This document shows positions 36,344 through 44,352 of a stretch of DNA of 64,000 nucleotides, in pieces (position 1 is the stretch's first letter; every line of letters starts with the position of its first letter). A model generated the notes under the pieces. The model saw only the letters and a list, made by a program, of their open reading frames with translations. It did not search any database and was not told where the DNA came from. The stretch is taken from contig CAVOTH010000001.1 of the NCBI GenBank assembly GCA_963699085.1, positions 124,001 through 188,000 of the forward strand, given 5' to 3'. Origin of the DNA: Bog-756 sp963699085 (GTDB lineage Bacteria; Actinomycetota; Acidimicrobiia; Acidimicrobiales; RAAP-2). The translations under genes and the position numbers were made by a program.

Positions 36344-37476
36344 GCAGCCCGGTCCCTGGGGAAGGAAATGATGCCTTCGTCAACCGGGATGCGGGCACCC
36401 GGCGCCGACGTGACCATGGTGGAGCTGGACGGAGCCGGAACGATCGTCGACAGCTCGCCAGCACACCCCGCGCAGTACGGATATCCGCCTGCGTCGAGCG
36501 CTCGGCCGAGGTCGGGCGTCATCATGGCCCGCATCCCGCCTACGCACCGGCGAGCAGCTCCGATCAGAAGTTCAGGGGTGACCGGGTCGACGTCGATCTC
36601 TCCGCTGGTGGTGAAGTAGGTGGCGACGACGAACGGTGGTACCCCACGACGCAGCGTCTCGACAAGTGCATCCAGCTGGCGGTCCTCCCGGTGGCTCTGC
36701 CGGCGTTCGCCGGACGTCGCCTCCACCAGCGCCACGGATGCCTCCGTCCGGTTGGGACGGCCGATGGCCAAGTCGACCCGGGCGACCAGTTCAACCCGAC
36801 CGCCCATCAGTGGTGCCCGAAGTGTCTCGCGGGTCCTGGGCAGCCACGCCGGATCGAGGGTCGGCCACCGCTGAAGGAGCCCATCGGCCTGCCGCTCGAC
36901 CTCCGAACGCAATTCGGACCGCTCGGCCGAGGTCAGCTGAGCGATCCAGGTGACGAGCGGCGCCTGATAGTCGTCCAAGGAGAGCGCCTCGAGTCCATCG
37001 GCCAGGGCATCGTCGATCGTGCCGGTGGTGACTACCTGCCGGAACAGGGCGTCCATCAATGCCCCACGGGCCAGCGAGGGTGAGAACGGACGATCTGCAG
37101 GTCTGTCCGGCATCCGATGGAGCGGGCAGGCGAGAGCCCGGGTCAGGCGCTCGCGTGTCACCACCGTTGCATGGCCGGTGGCCAACGACGTCGGCAACGA
37201 GGTGGCGACGTCCTCGATGCCGCGCTCGACGAAGATCCGAAGATCGGCTGCCAGGTCCGGGTGGAAGGATGGTCGTGCCCGCCCGGTCGATCGCAACCGA
37301 TCGAGCAGGTTCGAACCGGCGAGCGGCTGCCAGCGGGCCGACCGCTCCGGGGATCCACCGGAAGCCTGAGGAGCGGTCCCCGGACCGCCACCACGAGGAT
37401 CGGTCGACCTCGGTCCGGTGGGCTTCCCGTTCTGTGAGGGGCGCTCCCTCGGAAGTTCTGTCTCGGCCATGGCCAT
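36340..37476 (-). CDS. Uncharacterised PD-(D/E)XK-like protein with Fe-S-type cysteines (partner A)
   Basis: 378 residues from ATG 37476 (ATG 37470 alternative). The first 60 residues are Pro/Ser/Arg-rich and disordered. Then LTRALACPLHRM (a Cys before the core), SPSLARGALMDALFRQ (motif I-like helix), VELVARVDLAIGRP (motif II Asp), VALVEATSGERR (motif III, ExT instead of ExK), HREDRQLDALVETL, and a C-terminal YPYCAGCAG pair. This arrangement recalls the Fe-S nucleases AddB and Cas4, with a lost catalytic Lys and only three Cys visible. Overlaps the next gene by four bases. Divergent from the patatin gene. Confidence 0.5.
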   Translation of the reverse strand: MAMAETELPRERPSQNGKPTGPRSTDPRGGGPGTAPQASGGSPERSARWQPLAGSNLLDRLRSTGRARPSFHPDLAADLRIFVERGIEDVATSLPTSLATGHATVVTRERLTRALACPLHRMPDRPADRPFSPSLARGALMDALFRQVVTTGTIDDALADGLEALSLDDYQAPLVTWIAQLTSAERSELRSEVERQADGLLQRWPTLDPAWLPRTRETLRAPLMGGRVELVARVDLAIGRPNRTEASVALVEATSGERRQSHREDRQLDALVETLRRGVPPFVVATYFTTSGEIDVDPVTPELLIGAARRCVGGMRAMMTPDLGRALDAGGYPYCAGCAGELSTIVPAPSSSTMVTSAPGARIPVDEGIISFPRDRAA

Positions 37477-37539
37477 AGTGTGCCCGCCGGGTGTCACACG
37501 ACCCGTCCCCCCGGGGGGTGCCCGATAGCCTCTGCCCCG

Positions 37540-38784
37540 ATGACCGACGCGGCCTCGACCACCACATTCGCCGTCGTGTTCACCCTCTTCGCCGTCGCCG
37601 CCCTCCTGCTCATCGTTCTCACGCTCCGCTACGTGGTCGGGCTGGCCTCCGCATCCCGGGCCCGTTGGATCGCCGGACAAGTGGAGGGCACCACACTGGA
37701 GGGCGTCGGCGACGATGAGGATCCGACGGACGACGACGAGGAGATGACCGCGCTCGTACTCGGAGGCGGGAGCTCACGAGGGGCCATCCAGATCGGCATG
37801 CTCCAGGTGCTGGCCGAGCACGGCTTCGTCCCCGACCGGATCTTCGGCTCGTCGGTGGGCGCCATCAACGGCGTCGGCTTCGCCGCCGAACCGACCCGGG
37901 AGGGCGTCGAGCGGATGACCCAGGTGTGGCTCCGGATCCGTCGTGAGGACATCTACCCGCAGGGTCGGCTCCACGGACCGTGGCTCTACCTCCAGCAGCG
38001 TGACGCGGTGTACGCCAACTCGGGCCTGCGGGCGATCGTCGAGGAGGGGTTCCCCCACGAACGCCTGGAGGACGCCGTGATCCCGGTGGAGGTCGTGGCC
38101 ACATCGCTGGTCGACGGCGGCGAGCGGTGGTTCACCTACGGCCCGGCGGTCGACGCCGTGCTGGCTTCGTCGGCCATGCCCGCCATCTTCCCGCCGGTCG
38201 AGATCGACGGTGAGCGGTACATCGACGGTGGAGTCGTCGACAATGTCCCGATCCAGCGGGCCATCGATGCCGGCGCCACCAGGATCGTCGTCCTGCTGTG
38301 CTCGCCCCCCGTATTTCAACCGCCGGTGTCCCGGCGACCGGTCGAGGGCATGGTCAACGCCCTCTTCATCGCCATCCACGCCCGGTTCGTCCGCGACATG
38401 GCCCACCTGCCCGAGGATGTCGAGGTGATCCTGTGTATGGGTCCCGAAGGGGCCTCCCGGGACTTCGACGACTTCTCGACGACCGAGCACCTGATCGCCC
38501 TGGGCCGGGCCGAGGCGTCCGAAGTCGTCCGGCGTTACTCCCTCGGAACCATCGCCTATCCGGCGCCCCCGATGCCGGTGCCCACCATCCGCCTCGATGG
38601 TGGCGCGACGGTCGAGGAGCGCCGCGCCGTCGACCGCCGATCGGGAGAGCGGAGATCCGATGTCACCGGATCGGCGACCGGTCAGACCTCACCAGGTGGC
38701 GGCACGGACGACACGGGAGCCCCTCCCGAACCGTTGGCCCGGGTCGCACCGGACCCGGTGACCCAGCCCGATCCCGGCACGTAG
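37540..38784 (+). CDS. Membrane-anchored patatin-like phospholipase
   Basis: 414 residues from ATG 37540. One N-terminal helix (FAVVFTLFAVAALLLIVLTL), then a patatin domain: oxyanion loop GGGSSRGAIQIG, nucleophile elbow GSSVGAIN, and the Asp of the dyad in YIDGGVVDNVP. The C-terminal 60 residues are Pro/Gly-rich and likely disordered. Acts as an acyl hydrolase on membrane lipids, in the family of RssA and YchK. The last 103 bases overlap the opposite-strand acyltransferase gene. Confidence 0.9.
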   Translation: MTDAASTTTFAVVFTLFAVAALLLIVLTLRYVVGLASASRARWIAGQVEGTTLEGVGDDEDPTDDDEEMTALVLGGGSSRGAIQIGMLQVLAEHGFVPDRIFGSSVGAINGVGFAAEPTREGVERMTQVWLRIRREDIYPQGRLHGPWLYLQQRDAVYANSGLRAIVEEGFPHERLEDAVIPVEVVATSLVDGGERWFTYGPAVDAVLASSAMPAIFPPVEIDGERYIDGGVVDNVPIQRAIDAGATRIVVLLCSPPVFQPPVSRRPVEGMVNALFIAIHARFVRDMAHLPEDVEVILCMGPEGASRDFDDFSTTEHLIALGRAEASEVVRRYSLGTIAYPAPPMPVPTIRLDGGATVEERRAVDRRSGERRSDVTGSATGQTSPGGGTDDTGAPPEPLARVAPDPVTQPDPGT

Positions 38785-39500
38785 CGCCGCACGATCTTCG
38801 CCGGCACCCCGGCGAGAACGCAGTGGTCGGGAAATACGCCCCGCACCACCGCACCGGCCGCAACCACCACGTTCTTCCCGAGTTCGGTCCCCGGCAGGAT
38901 GACCACACCCGTACCCAGCCAACTCCCGTCCCCGATCACCACCGGGACATCGTTGGGCCACTGGACGTGCACCACCTCGTCCGGGTTTTCGTAGCCGTGG
39001 TTCTGATCGGTGATGTACACGTACGGCCCGGTTTGGACGTCGCTGCCGATGATGACGGAGAAGTGGCCCACGATGTGGCTGCCCCGTCCGATCATGGTCC
39101 GATCACCGATGCGGACCACCGGGTCGGTGACCATCGTCTGCCCGGGGACCATCCCGGCCGACAAGCTGACATAGGGGCCGACCAGCGTGTCTTCGCCGAT
39201 GTGGATCCAGCGCTCGCCGAAGATGGCGCCGGGGGGGAAGGCGAGGCAACTGCCGCGGCCGAACGCGCCGAACCGCTCGGCCAGTCGGTCGCCGGGTCCG
39301 GTGGCGCCGTTGCGGATCACCCAGTCCCGACCGGCGTGGATCAGCGAGTGGAGCACACGGTGACCGAGCCGAGGCGTGTCACGCACTGGGCTGACCGCAG
39401 GTAGCGGCGCCAGCCCGGACGGAACCGGGCCGGCCCCGCCATCGGCGACAGGGTCGTCGTGTTCTGCCCCTCGAATGGGGTCCGGGCCGGCGATGCTCAC
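38682..39500 (-). CDS. Left-handed beta-helix (hexapeptide) acyltransferase
   Basis: 272 residues from GTG 39500. Hexapeptide repeats from about residue 110 (FGERWIHIGEDTLVGPYVSL, VVRIGDRTMIGRGSHIVGHF, VVIGDGSWLGTGVVILPG, VVVAAGAVVRG, HCVLAGVPAKIVRRY) are typical of LbetaH O-acetyltransferases; the His in TDQNHGYE is the probable catalytic base. Similar enzymes decorate polysaccharides or lipids. Start uncertain since the first 60 residues are low complexity. It converges on the patatin gene with a 103-base 3' overlap. Confidence 0.85.
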   Translation of the reverse strand: MSIAGPDPIRGAEHDDPVADGGAGPVPSGLAPLPAVSPVRDTPRLGHRVLHSLIHAGRDWVIRNGATGPGDRLAERFGAFGRGSCLAFPPGAIFGERWIHIGEDTLVGPYVSLSAGMVPGQTMVTDPVVRIGDRTMIGRGSHIVGHFSVIIGSDVQTGPYVYITDQNHGYENPDEVVHVQWPNDVPVVIGDGSWLGTGVVILPGTELGKNVVVAAGAVVRGVFPDHCVLAGVPAKIVRRYVPGSGWVTGSGATRANGSGGAPVSSVPPPGEV

Positions 39501-39607
39501 CCCGCGACGGTAACCGACACCCCTGCGTCCCGGCGATAGCGGACCCGGCGACGGGCCATGAGCGTCGGGCAGACAGTGTCCCGGGCACACCGCCAGCCTC
39601 CCTCTCT

Positions 39608-39666
39608 ACGATGAAGCCGTGCCTCCTCACGATGAAGCCGTGCCTCCTCACGATGAAGCCGTGCCT
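39608..39666. repeat. 21-bp tandem repeat, 2.8 copies, at the methyltransferase start
   Basis: The unit ACGATGAAGCCGTGCCTCCT plus C repeats with no spacer. Read in the methyltransferase frame it gives VPPHDEA twice, then VPDP; each copy supplies an in-frame GTG (39619, 39640, 39661) and the same GATGAAG lead, so the number of start sites changes with copy number. Confidence 0.9.
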
Positions 39667-40449
39667 GACCCGAATTCTCCCGATCCAGTCGACCGCGTGC
39701 TGGCCGACAAGACGCTCCTCGGCCGTTCGGGATTCTCAACTGGCTCCGATGTCTACGAGCGGGCCCGGCCCGGCTACTCCGAAGAGTCGGTGGCGCACCT
39801 GGTGGAATCGCTCGGCATCGGTTCGGGGACCCGGTTGCTCGACGTGGCGTCGGGGACCGGCAAGCTGACCCGGTCGCTGGTGGCCACCGGAGCGACCTGT
39901 GTGGCAGCCGAGCCGTCGGAGTCGATGCGTGCTTCGTTCGCCTCCGTCCTACCGGACACGCTCCAGGTGGGTGCCGACGCCTTGCGGCTGCCATTCGCCG
40001 ACTCCTCGTTCGACGCGGTCACCGTCGCCCAGGCGTTCCACTGGTTCGCCACCACCGAGGCCCTGGATGAGTTCGCCCGGGTACTCCGGCCCCGAGGTGG
40101 GCTCGCCCTGATCTGGAACGAGCGCGACGAATCGGACCCGCTGGTCGCCGAACTGACCCGGATCAGCAAATGGGATATCCATCAGCCCTACCCGGTGGGT
40201 CGGGACTTCGGGCTCACCATCGACGCCAGCGGGCGGTTCGGACCGGTCACCCGCTCGCGGTTCCGATTCACCCAGCAGCTCGACCGCACCTCCTTCGTGG
40301 AGCAGGTCGCCTCCCGGAGCTACATCGTCGTCCTGCCCGAGGAACGGCGCCGGGCCATTCTGGACGGGGTGGGCGCCCTGGCCGATGCGGTCGATCAGCC
40401 GATCCGCCTTCCCTACCTGGTCGACCTGTTCTGCGCCCACCTCCGCTGA
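39619..40449 (+). CDS. Class I SAM-dependent methyltransferase
   Basis: 276 residues from GTG 39619; GTG 39640 and 39661 are equal candidates because the start lies in a 21-bp repeat. Rossmann motif I LLDVASGTGKLT, motif II-like CVAAEPSESM, DALRLPFADSSFDAVTVAQAFHWF and RVLRPRGGLALIWNE place it in the methyltransferase 11/25 group, which includes ubiquinone/menaquinone-type and small-molecule enzymes. No substrate can be named. It stands between the acyltransferase and an EthD-type protein. Confidence 0.87.
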   Translation: MPPHDEAVPPHDEAVPDPNSPDPVDRVLADKTLLGRSGFSTGSDVYERARPGYSEESVAHLVESLGIGSGTRLLDVASGTGKLTRSLVATGATCVAAEPSESMRASFASVLPDTLQVGADALRLPFADSSFDAVTVAQAFHWFATTEALDEFARVLRPRGGLALIWNERDESDPLVAELTRISKWDIHQPYPVGRDFGLTIDASGRFGPVTRSRFRFTQQLDRTSFVEQVASRSYIVVLPEERRRAILDGVGALADAVDQPIRLPYLVDLFCAHLR

Positions 40450-40575
40450 TCCACCAGATGCGCCGGCCACGCCGGTTTGCCACCGACCGACCGCGCGGTG
40501 CAGCCTCTGCGGCGAGGATCGGCACTGCTACCCACCGGCGCTGCCGTGGATCCGACACCGGGGGAAGGCACCCAC

Positions 40576-40942
40576 ATGATCAAGCTCACCTGTCTGCTCA
40601 GGCGCAAGGAGGGGACGACCCCCGCCGAGTTCCACGCCTACTGGCGCGATCACCACGGCCCGCTGATCGCCAACTCCAGTGCCGCCAAATACGTCATCCG
40701 CTACGAGCAGAACCCCCGACCGCTGGACGACTACCGCGGCGACGACGACCGGTCCGGCTACGACGGCGTCACCGTCCAATGGTTCGAGTCGATGGAGGCC
40801 TACTACGCACACATGGGTGAGGACGACTTCCCCGTCATGATGGAGGACATCACCGAAATTCCTGGACACCGACCGACTCGAGGTGGTGTTGACCGAGGAA
40901 CCGCGAGTGGTCATCGACGGGAAGGTCGACTGGTCCAGATGA
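40576..40942 (+). CDS. EthD-domain protein (dimeric alpha/beta barrel), frameshifted
   Basis: About 122 residues. ATG 40576 starts MIKLTCLLRRKEGTTPAEFH, then AYWRDHHGPLI and YEQNPRP, all typical of EthD/stress-responsive ferredoxin-like barrels found with P450s and ring-degradation enzymes. Near 40857 the frame changes and KFLDTDRLEVVLTEEPRVVI then DGKVDWSR end the protein at TGA 40942, as in relatives. Located 116 bases before the P450 gene and probably co-regulated with it. Confidence 0.8.
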
Positions 40943-41057
40943 CCTCCCGTTGAACCGGTGGCCCGGGCCGGACTCCGACCATTGACAACGGTCACTGCCG
41001 GACTTACGATCCACTCTGTCGGACACCGTGTCCGATCGATGGGAGGGGGCGTCCGGA

Positions 41058-42323
41058 ATGAGCGACACGGCGCAGAAGACGGAACTGGACATCGGCGGGA
41101 TCGGCTTCGACGACATCAATCTCCTCGATTCGACCGTCTTCGCCGAGCGGGTCCCCCACGAATGGTTCGCGTTCCTCCGCCAGAACGCTCCGGTGTGGTG
41201 GCACGAAGAGGCTGACGGTCCTGGATTCTGGGCGGTCACCACCCTCGCCGAGGCGACCCAGGTCAACCGCGACTACGAGCATTTCTCGTCGGCCGCCCAG
41301 GGCACCTATCTGTGGGACCTGGCCGAAGATGACCTGGCCCAGCAGCAACTGATCATGCTGAACATGGATCCGCCGCTGCACACCCGCTACCGGCGCCTGG
41401 TCAACAAGGGGTTCACCCCCCGCATGGTCAACCAACTCCACGAACGGATCCACGCAGCCACCGACTCCATCATCGACGACGTCATCGAAAAGGGTTCGGC
41501 CGACTTCGTGACCGAGATCGCCGCCGAACTCCCACTGGTGGTGATCGCCGAACTGCTGGGCGTCCCCAACGAGGACCGGCACCGCATGTTCGACTGGTCC
41601 AACCGGATGATCGGCAGCGATGATCCCGAGTACCAGACGGCCGGCGAAGTCGCCCAGATGGCCTCCCTGGAGCTGTACGCCTATGCGTCAGAGCTCTTCG
41701 GCCAGAAGCGGCTCGATCCCCACGACGACCTGATGAGCGTCCTCACCCAGGTCGACATCGAAGGGGAGCAGCTTTCCTCACTCGAGCTCGAACTGTTCTT
41801 CCTGTTGCTCACCGTGGCCGGCAACGAAACGACCCGGAACCTCATCTCGGGCGCCATGGCCACCTTCTTCGACCACCCGGATCAGTGGGAGATGCTGCGC
41901 AACGACCGCTCGCTCCTGCCGGACGCCGTCGAGGAGATGCTCCGCTTCGTGACCCCGGTGATGAATTTCCGGCGCCAGACCACCGCCGAGTTCGAGCTCG
42001 GGGGCCAGAAGATCGAGGCTGACTCCAAGGTGGTGTTCTTCCACATCTCGGCCAACCGCGACGAAAAGGTGTTCACCAACCCACAGACGTTCGACATCAC
42101 CCGCAACCCGAATCCGCACATGGCATTCGGCGCCGGAGGACCCCATTTCTGCCTGGGAGCCAACCTGGCCCGCATGGAGATACGGGTGATGTTCGAACAC
42201 CTGCTCGACCGGATGCCCGACATGGAGTTGGCCGGTCCGGTGGACCGCCTGCAGTCGGCGTTCATCAGTGGGGTCAAGCACATTCCGATCACCTTTCCCA
42301 CCGGGCCGCGCGTCGCCGGCTAG
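41058..42323 (+). CDS. Cytochrome P450
   Basis: 421 residues from ATG 41058, preceded by GGGAGGGGG. I-helix motif AGNETTR, the ExxR of K-helix in EEMLRF, and the heme-binding loop FGAGGPHFCLG with the axial Cys at about residue 368. Resembles the CYP125/CYP142/CYP124-like group of actinobacteria that oxidise steroids and branched lipids, but the substrate cannot be assigned. Needs ferredoxin and a reductase, which are not in the window. Its stop is directly followed by the TetR ATG. Confidence 0.93.
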   Translation: MSDTAQKTELDIGGIGFDDINLLDSTVFAERVPHEWFAFLRQNAPVWWHEEADGPGFWAVTTLAEATQVNRDYEHFSSAAQGTYLWDLAEDDLAQQQLIMLNMDPPLHTRYRRLVNKGFTPRMVNQLHERIHAATDSIIDDVIEKGSADFVTEIAAELPLVVIAELLGVPNEDRHRMFDWSNRMIGSDDPEYQTAGEVAQMASLELYAYASELFGQKRLDPHDDLMSVLTQVDIEGEQLSSLELELFFLLLTVAGNETTRNLISGAMATFFDHPDQWEMLRNDRSLLPDAVEEMLRFVTPVMNFRRQTTAEFELGGQKIEADSKVVFFHISANRDEKVFTNPQTFDITRNPNPHMAFGAGGPHFCLGANLARMEIRVMFEHLLDRMPDMELAGPVDRLQSAFISGVKHIPITFPTGPRVAG

Positions 42324-42968
42324 ATGCCCAGCCGAAGGAGCTCCGACGACCTGAAGGAGGTCATCCGGGACTTCCGTCGCGACCAGGTGATCGACGTGGC
42401 GCGACGCCTCTTCGGCGAACGGGGGTCGACGGACGTGTCGATGGACGAGATCGCCACCGAGGCCGGCGTGGCCCGCTCGACGGTCTACGTCTACTTCGCC
42501 AATCGCGGCGAACTCCTGCGGGCGTGCCTGCAGCGGATGTACGGCCAGCTGCGCGAGGCGATCGCCATCACCTGGGAGCAGGAGGACGAGCCGGCCCGGC
42601 GCCTCGAGCGCCTCATCGAGGAGATGTTGGCCCGGGTGGACGACAGCCCCGCCTTCTTCCGCCTGGCCCTGGTCACCCAGGGGACCCCGGCCAACGACGC
42701 CGAGGTCGTCGGGGTCGAATTGGCACTCATCGGACTCGACATCGCCCGTCTGCTCCATGACCTGCTGGAGCAGGGCGTGTCCAGGGGGGAGTTCCGACCC
42801 GTCGATCTCGACATCGCCGTCAGCCTCATCGGCCAGCAGATCTACGGGGCGATGGCGGTGCGGGCCGGCGAACCGGCACCGCGCCCTCGGTCCGAAGCCG
42901 CGGCTGACACCACCCGGTTCATCCTCTATGGACTGACAGCCGGAACCGGGCCGGGGCCCGCGGGCTGA
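42324..42968 (+). CDS. TetR-family regulator of the P450 operon
   Basis: 214 residues. HTH VSMDEIATEAGVARSTVYVYFANRGELL lies in residues 38-64, with a helical C-terminal domain following. ATG 42324 immediately follows the P450 TAG stop with no gap, so expression depends on read-through translation or reinitiation. Likely represses the P450/EthD genes in response to a lipid or xenobiotic ligand. Confidence 0.9.
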   Translation: MPSRRSSDDLKEVIRDFRRDQVIDVARRLFGERGSTDVSMDEIATEAGVARSTVYVYFANRGELLRACLQRMYGQLREAIAITWEQEDEPARRLERLIEEMLARVDDSPAFFRLALVTQGTPANDAEVVGVELALIGLDIARLLHDLLEQGVSRGEFRPVDLDIAVSLIGQQIYGAMAVRAGEPAPRPRSEAAADTTRFILYGLTAGTGPGPAG

Positions 42969-43017
42969 AGCGGCGGTCCCACCCCGACGGCTGGGCCGAT
43001 CGAGGTCTGGGTCCCTA

Positions 43018-43920
43018 CTAGCGCCCGCCGCCGCCGAAGATGCGCAGCAGGGCCAGATACACCATTACCGAGGACACCAGGATGGTGAACGCCGAGAACC
43101 ATTCGGCGTCGGCTTCGATCCCGGCGGCCTGGGCACGGTCGACGAAGCTGAAGTCGACGAAGAGATTCATGACCGCAAGTACCAGGTAGAGAACCCCGAA
43201 GATGATGAGTCCACCGGTGCCGGTGAGTCCCCACCCGGTCAGGATGGATGTCGTCAGGACGACGATCATTCCCAGCCCGGCCACCAGGGTGACCATCATG
43301 AACCGGTGCCCGACCCTCACCAGACCGGTGCGGTAGACGGCCCATACGCCGGCGACCACGGCCACGGTTCCGAATACCGCCAGGGTCACCGTGTGGGAGC
43401 CCTGATCGGCGTAGAAGCGGGAGATGATCCCGAGGACCACACCCTCGGCCACCGCATAGACCGGTGCCAGTACCGGGGCCATCCGGGGCCGGAACGAGCA
43501 CCAGATGGCGATCCCGAATCCGACGAACAGTGTCACCCAGGCGGCACCGATGGGAAGGTCGGCGATATAGGACACGGCCCCGACCACCAGGGCCATCAGG
43601 CCCAGCAGGCCGGCCTTGTTCAGCGCACCGTCGGCGGTGAACCGCTTCGTACCGTCCGCGGTGGGCGGCATCGGAGGCGGTCCTTGCGGCTGCAGGTGCC
43701 ACGTCGCCCCGTCCCACGACCACCAATTGCCGTCGGGCTGCTGCTTCCAGTTCGACGGCGCGGTGGTCGTCGTCGGTGCACCCGCAAACGTGGTCAGCAT
43801 CCGGTTGTAGTTGGACGTCGTGCCGAGCGAGGCCCCGGAGCGCCGGGTCTTGGTGGCCGTGGCTCCCTTCGCCGTGCCGTTGGCCGAGGTCCCCGGTGTG
43901 GATCCTTGCGTCGAGCTCAT
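43018..43920 (-). CDS. Bax inhibitor-1/YccA-family membrane protein
   Basis: 300 residues from ATG 43920. The first 100 are a Ser/Thr/Gly-rich tail with a WKQQPDGNWWSWDGATWHLQ segment like the actinobacterial DUF2510-type W-rich motif. Then seven membrane helices of the YccA/BI-1 type (LGLMALVVGAVSYIADLPIG, FGIAIWCSFRPRMAPVLAPV, AVAEGVVLGIISRF) and the C-terminal FVDRAQAAGIEADAEWFSAF. The family forms pH- and Ca2+-linked channels or leaks; role here unknown. It is a monocistron. Confidence 0.88.
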   Translation of the reverse strand: MSSTQGSTPGTSANGTAKGATATKTRRSGASLGTTSNYNRMLTTFAGAPTTTTAPSNWKQQPDGNWWSWDGATWHLQPQGPPPMPPTADGTKRFTADGALNKAGLLGLMALVVGAVSYIADLPIGAAWVTLFVGFGIAIWCSFRPRMAPVLAPVYAVAEGVVLGIISRFYADQGSHTVTLAVFGTVAVVAGVWAVYRTGLVRVGHRFMMVTLVAGLGMIVVLTTSILTGWGLTGTGGLIIFGVLYLVLAVMNLFVDFSFVDRAQAAGIEADAEWFSAFTILVSSVMVYLALLRIFGGGGR

Positions 43921-44079
43921 CGTCGCTCCTGTGCTGGTCTGATATCGCCATCCAGTGTACCTGGGGCAGTATCTCCGCCTACCGCGGTGCATCGCCGGCG
44001 AGCGCAGGGGTGTCCGGGAACCTGCCGGCCGTGTCCCAGCCAGGCGCGGGTAGGGGTTCGGCCGGGCGCCGCTCTCCGG

Positions 44080-44352
44080 TCAGCCGCCGGCCACGGCGGG
44101 CACGATCGAGATCGTCTGCCCGTCGGAGACCGGCGTGGCCAAGCCGTCCAGGAACCGCACATCCTCCTCGTCGAGGAACACGTTCACGAAGCGGCGGAGG
44201 CCGCCGTTCTCGTCGAAGATCCGCTCGGCAAACCCGGGGTGGGCGGCATCGAGCCCCTTCAGGACCTCGCCCACCGTGGACCCGTCGATGAGCAGCTCAC
44301 CGGCGCCTCCGGTAAGCGTGCGCAGCTGCGCAGGGACGCGGACGTTGCTCAT
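44080..44352 (-). CDS. MoaD/ThiS-like ubiquitin-fold sulfur carrier
   Basis: 90 residues ending in the diglycine AVAGG, needed for adenylation and thiocarboxylate formation. Beta-grasp pattern: MSNVRVPAQLRTLTGG, STVGEVLKGLDAAHPGF, and FVNVFLDEEDVRFLDGLATP. Its ATG overlaps the threonine synthase stop (ATGA), so the two are co-translated under a SAM riboswitch. This recalls CysO, which gives sulfur to CysM in Mycobacterium. The carrier could serve the neighbouring PLP enzyme rather than molybdopterin synthesis, since no moa genes are near. Confidence 0.88.
   Translation of the reverse strand: MSNVRVPAQLRTLTGGAGELLIDGSTVGEVLKGLDAAHPGFAERIFDENGGLRRFVNVFLDEEDVRFLDGLATPVSDGQTISIVPAVAGG

Noticed and set aside
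37540..38784. Patatin phospholipase as an anti-phage (CBASS-type) effector
   Set aside because: No cyclase, sensor or ubiquitin-like gene of such systems is adjacent, and the N-terminal membrane helix fits ordinary RssA-like enzymes.
44080..44352. MoaD role in molybdopterin synthesis
   Set aside because: No moa genes nearby; coupling to the PLP enzyme and the SAM riboswitch argues for sulfur amino acid metabolism.
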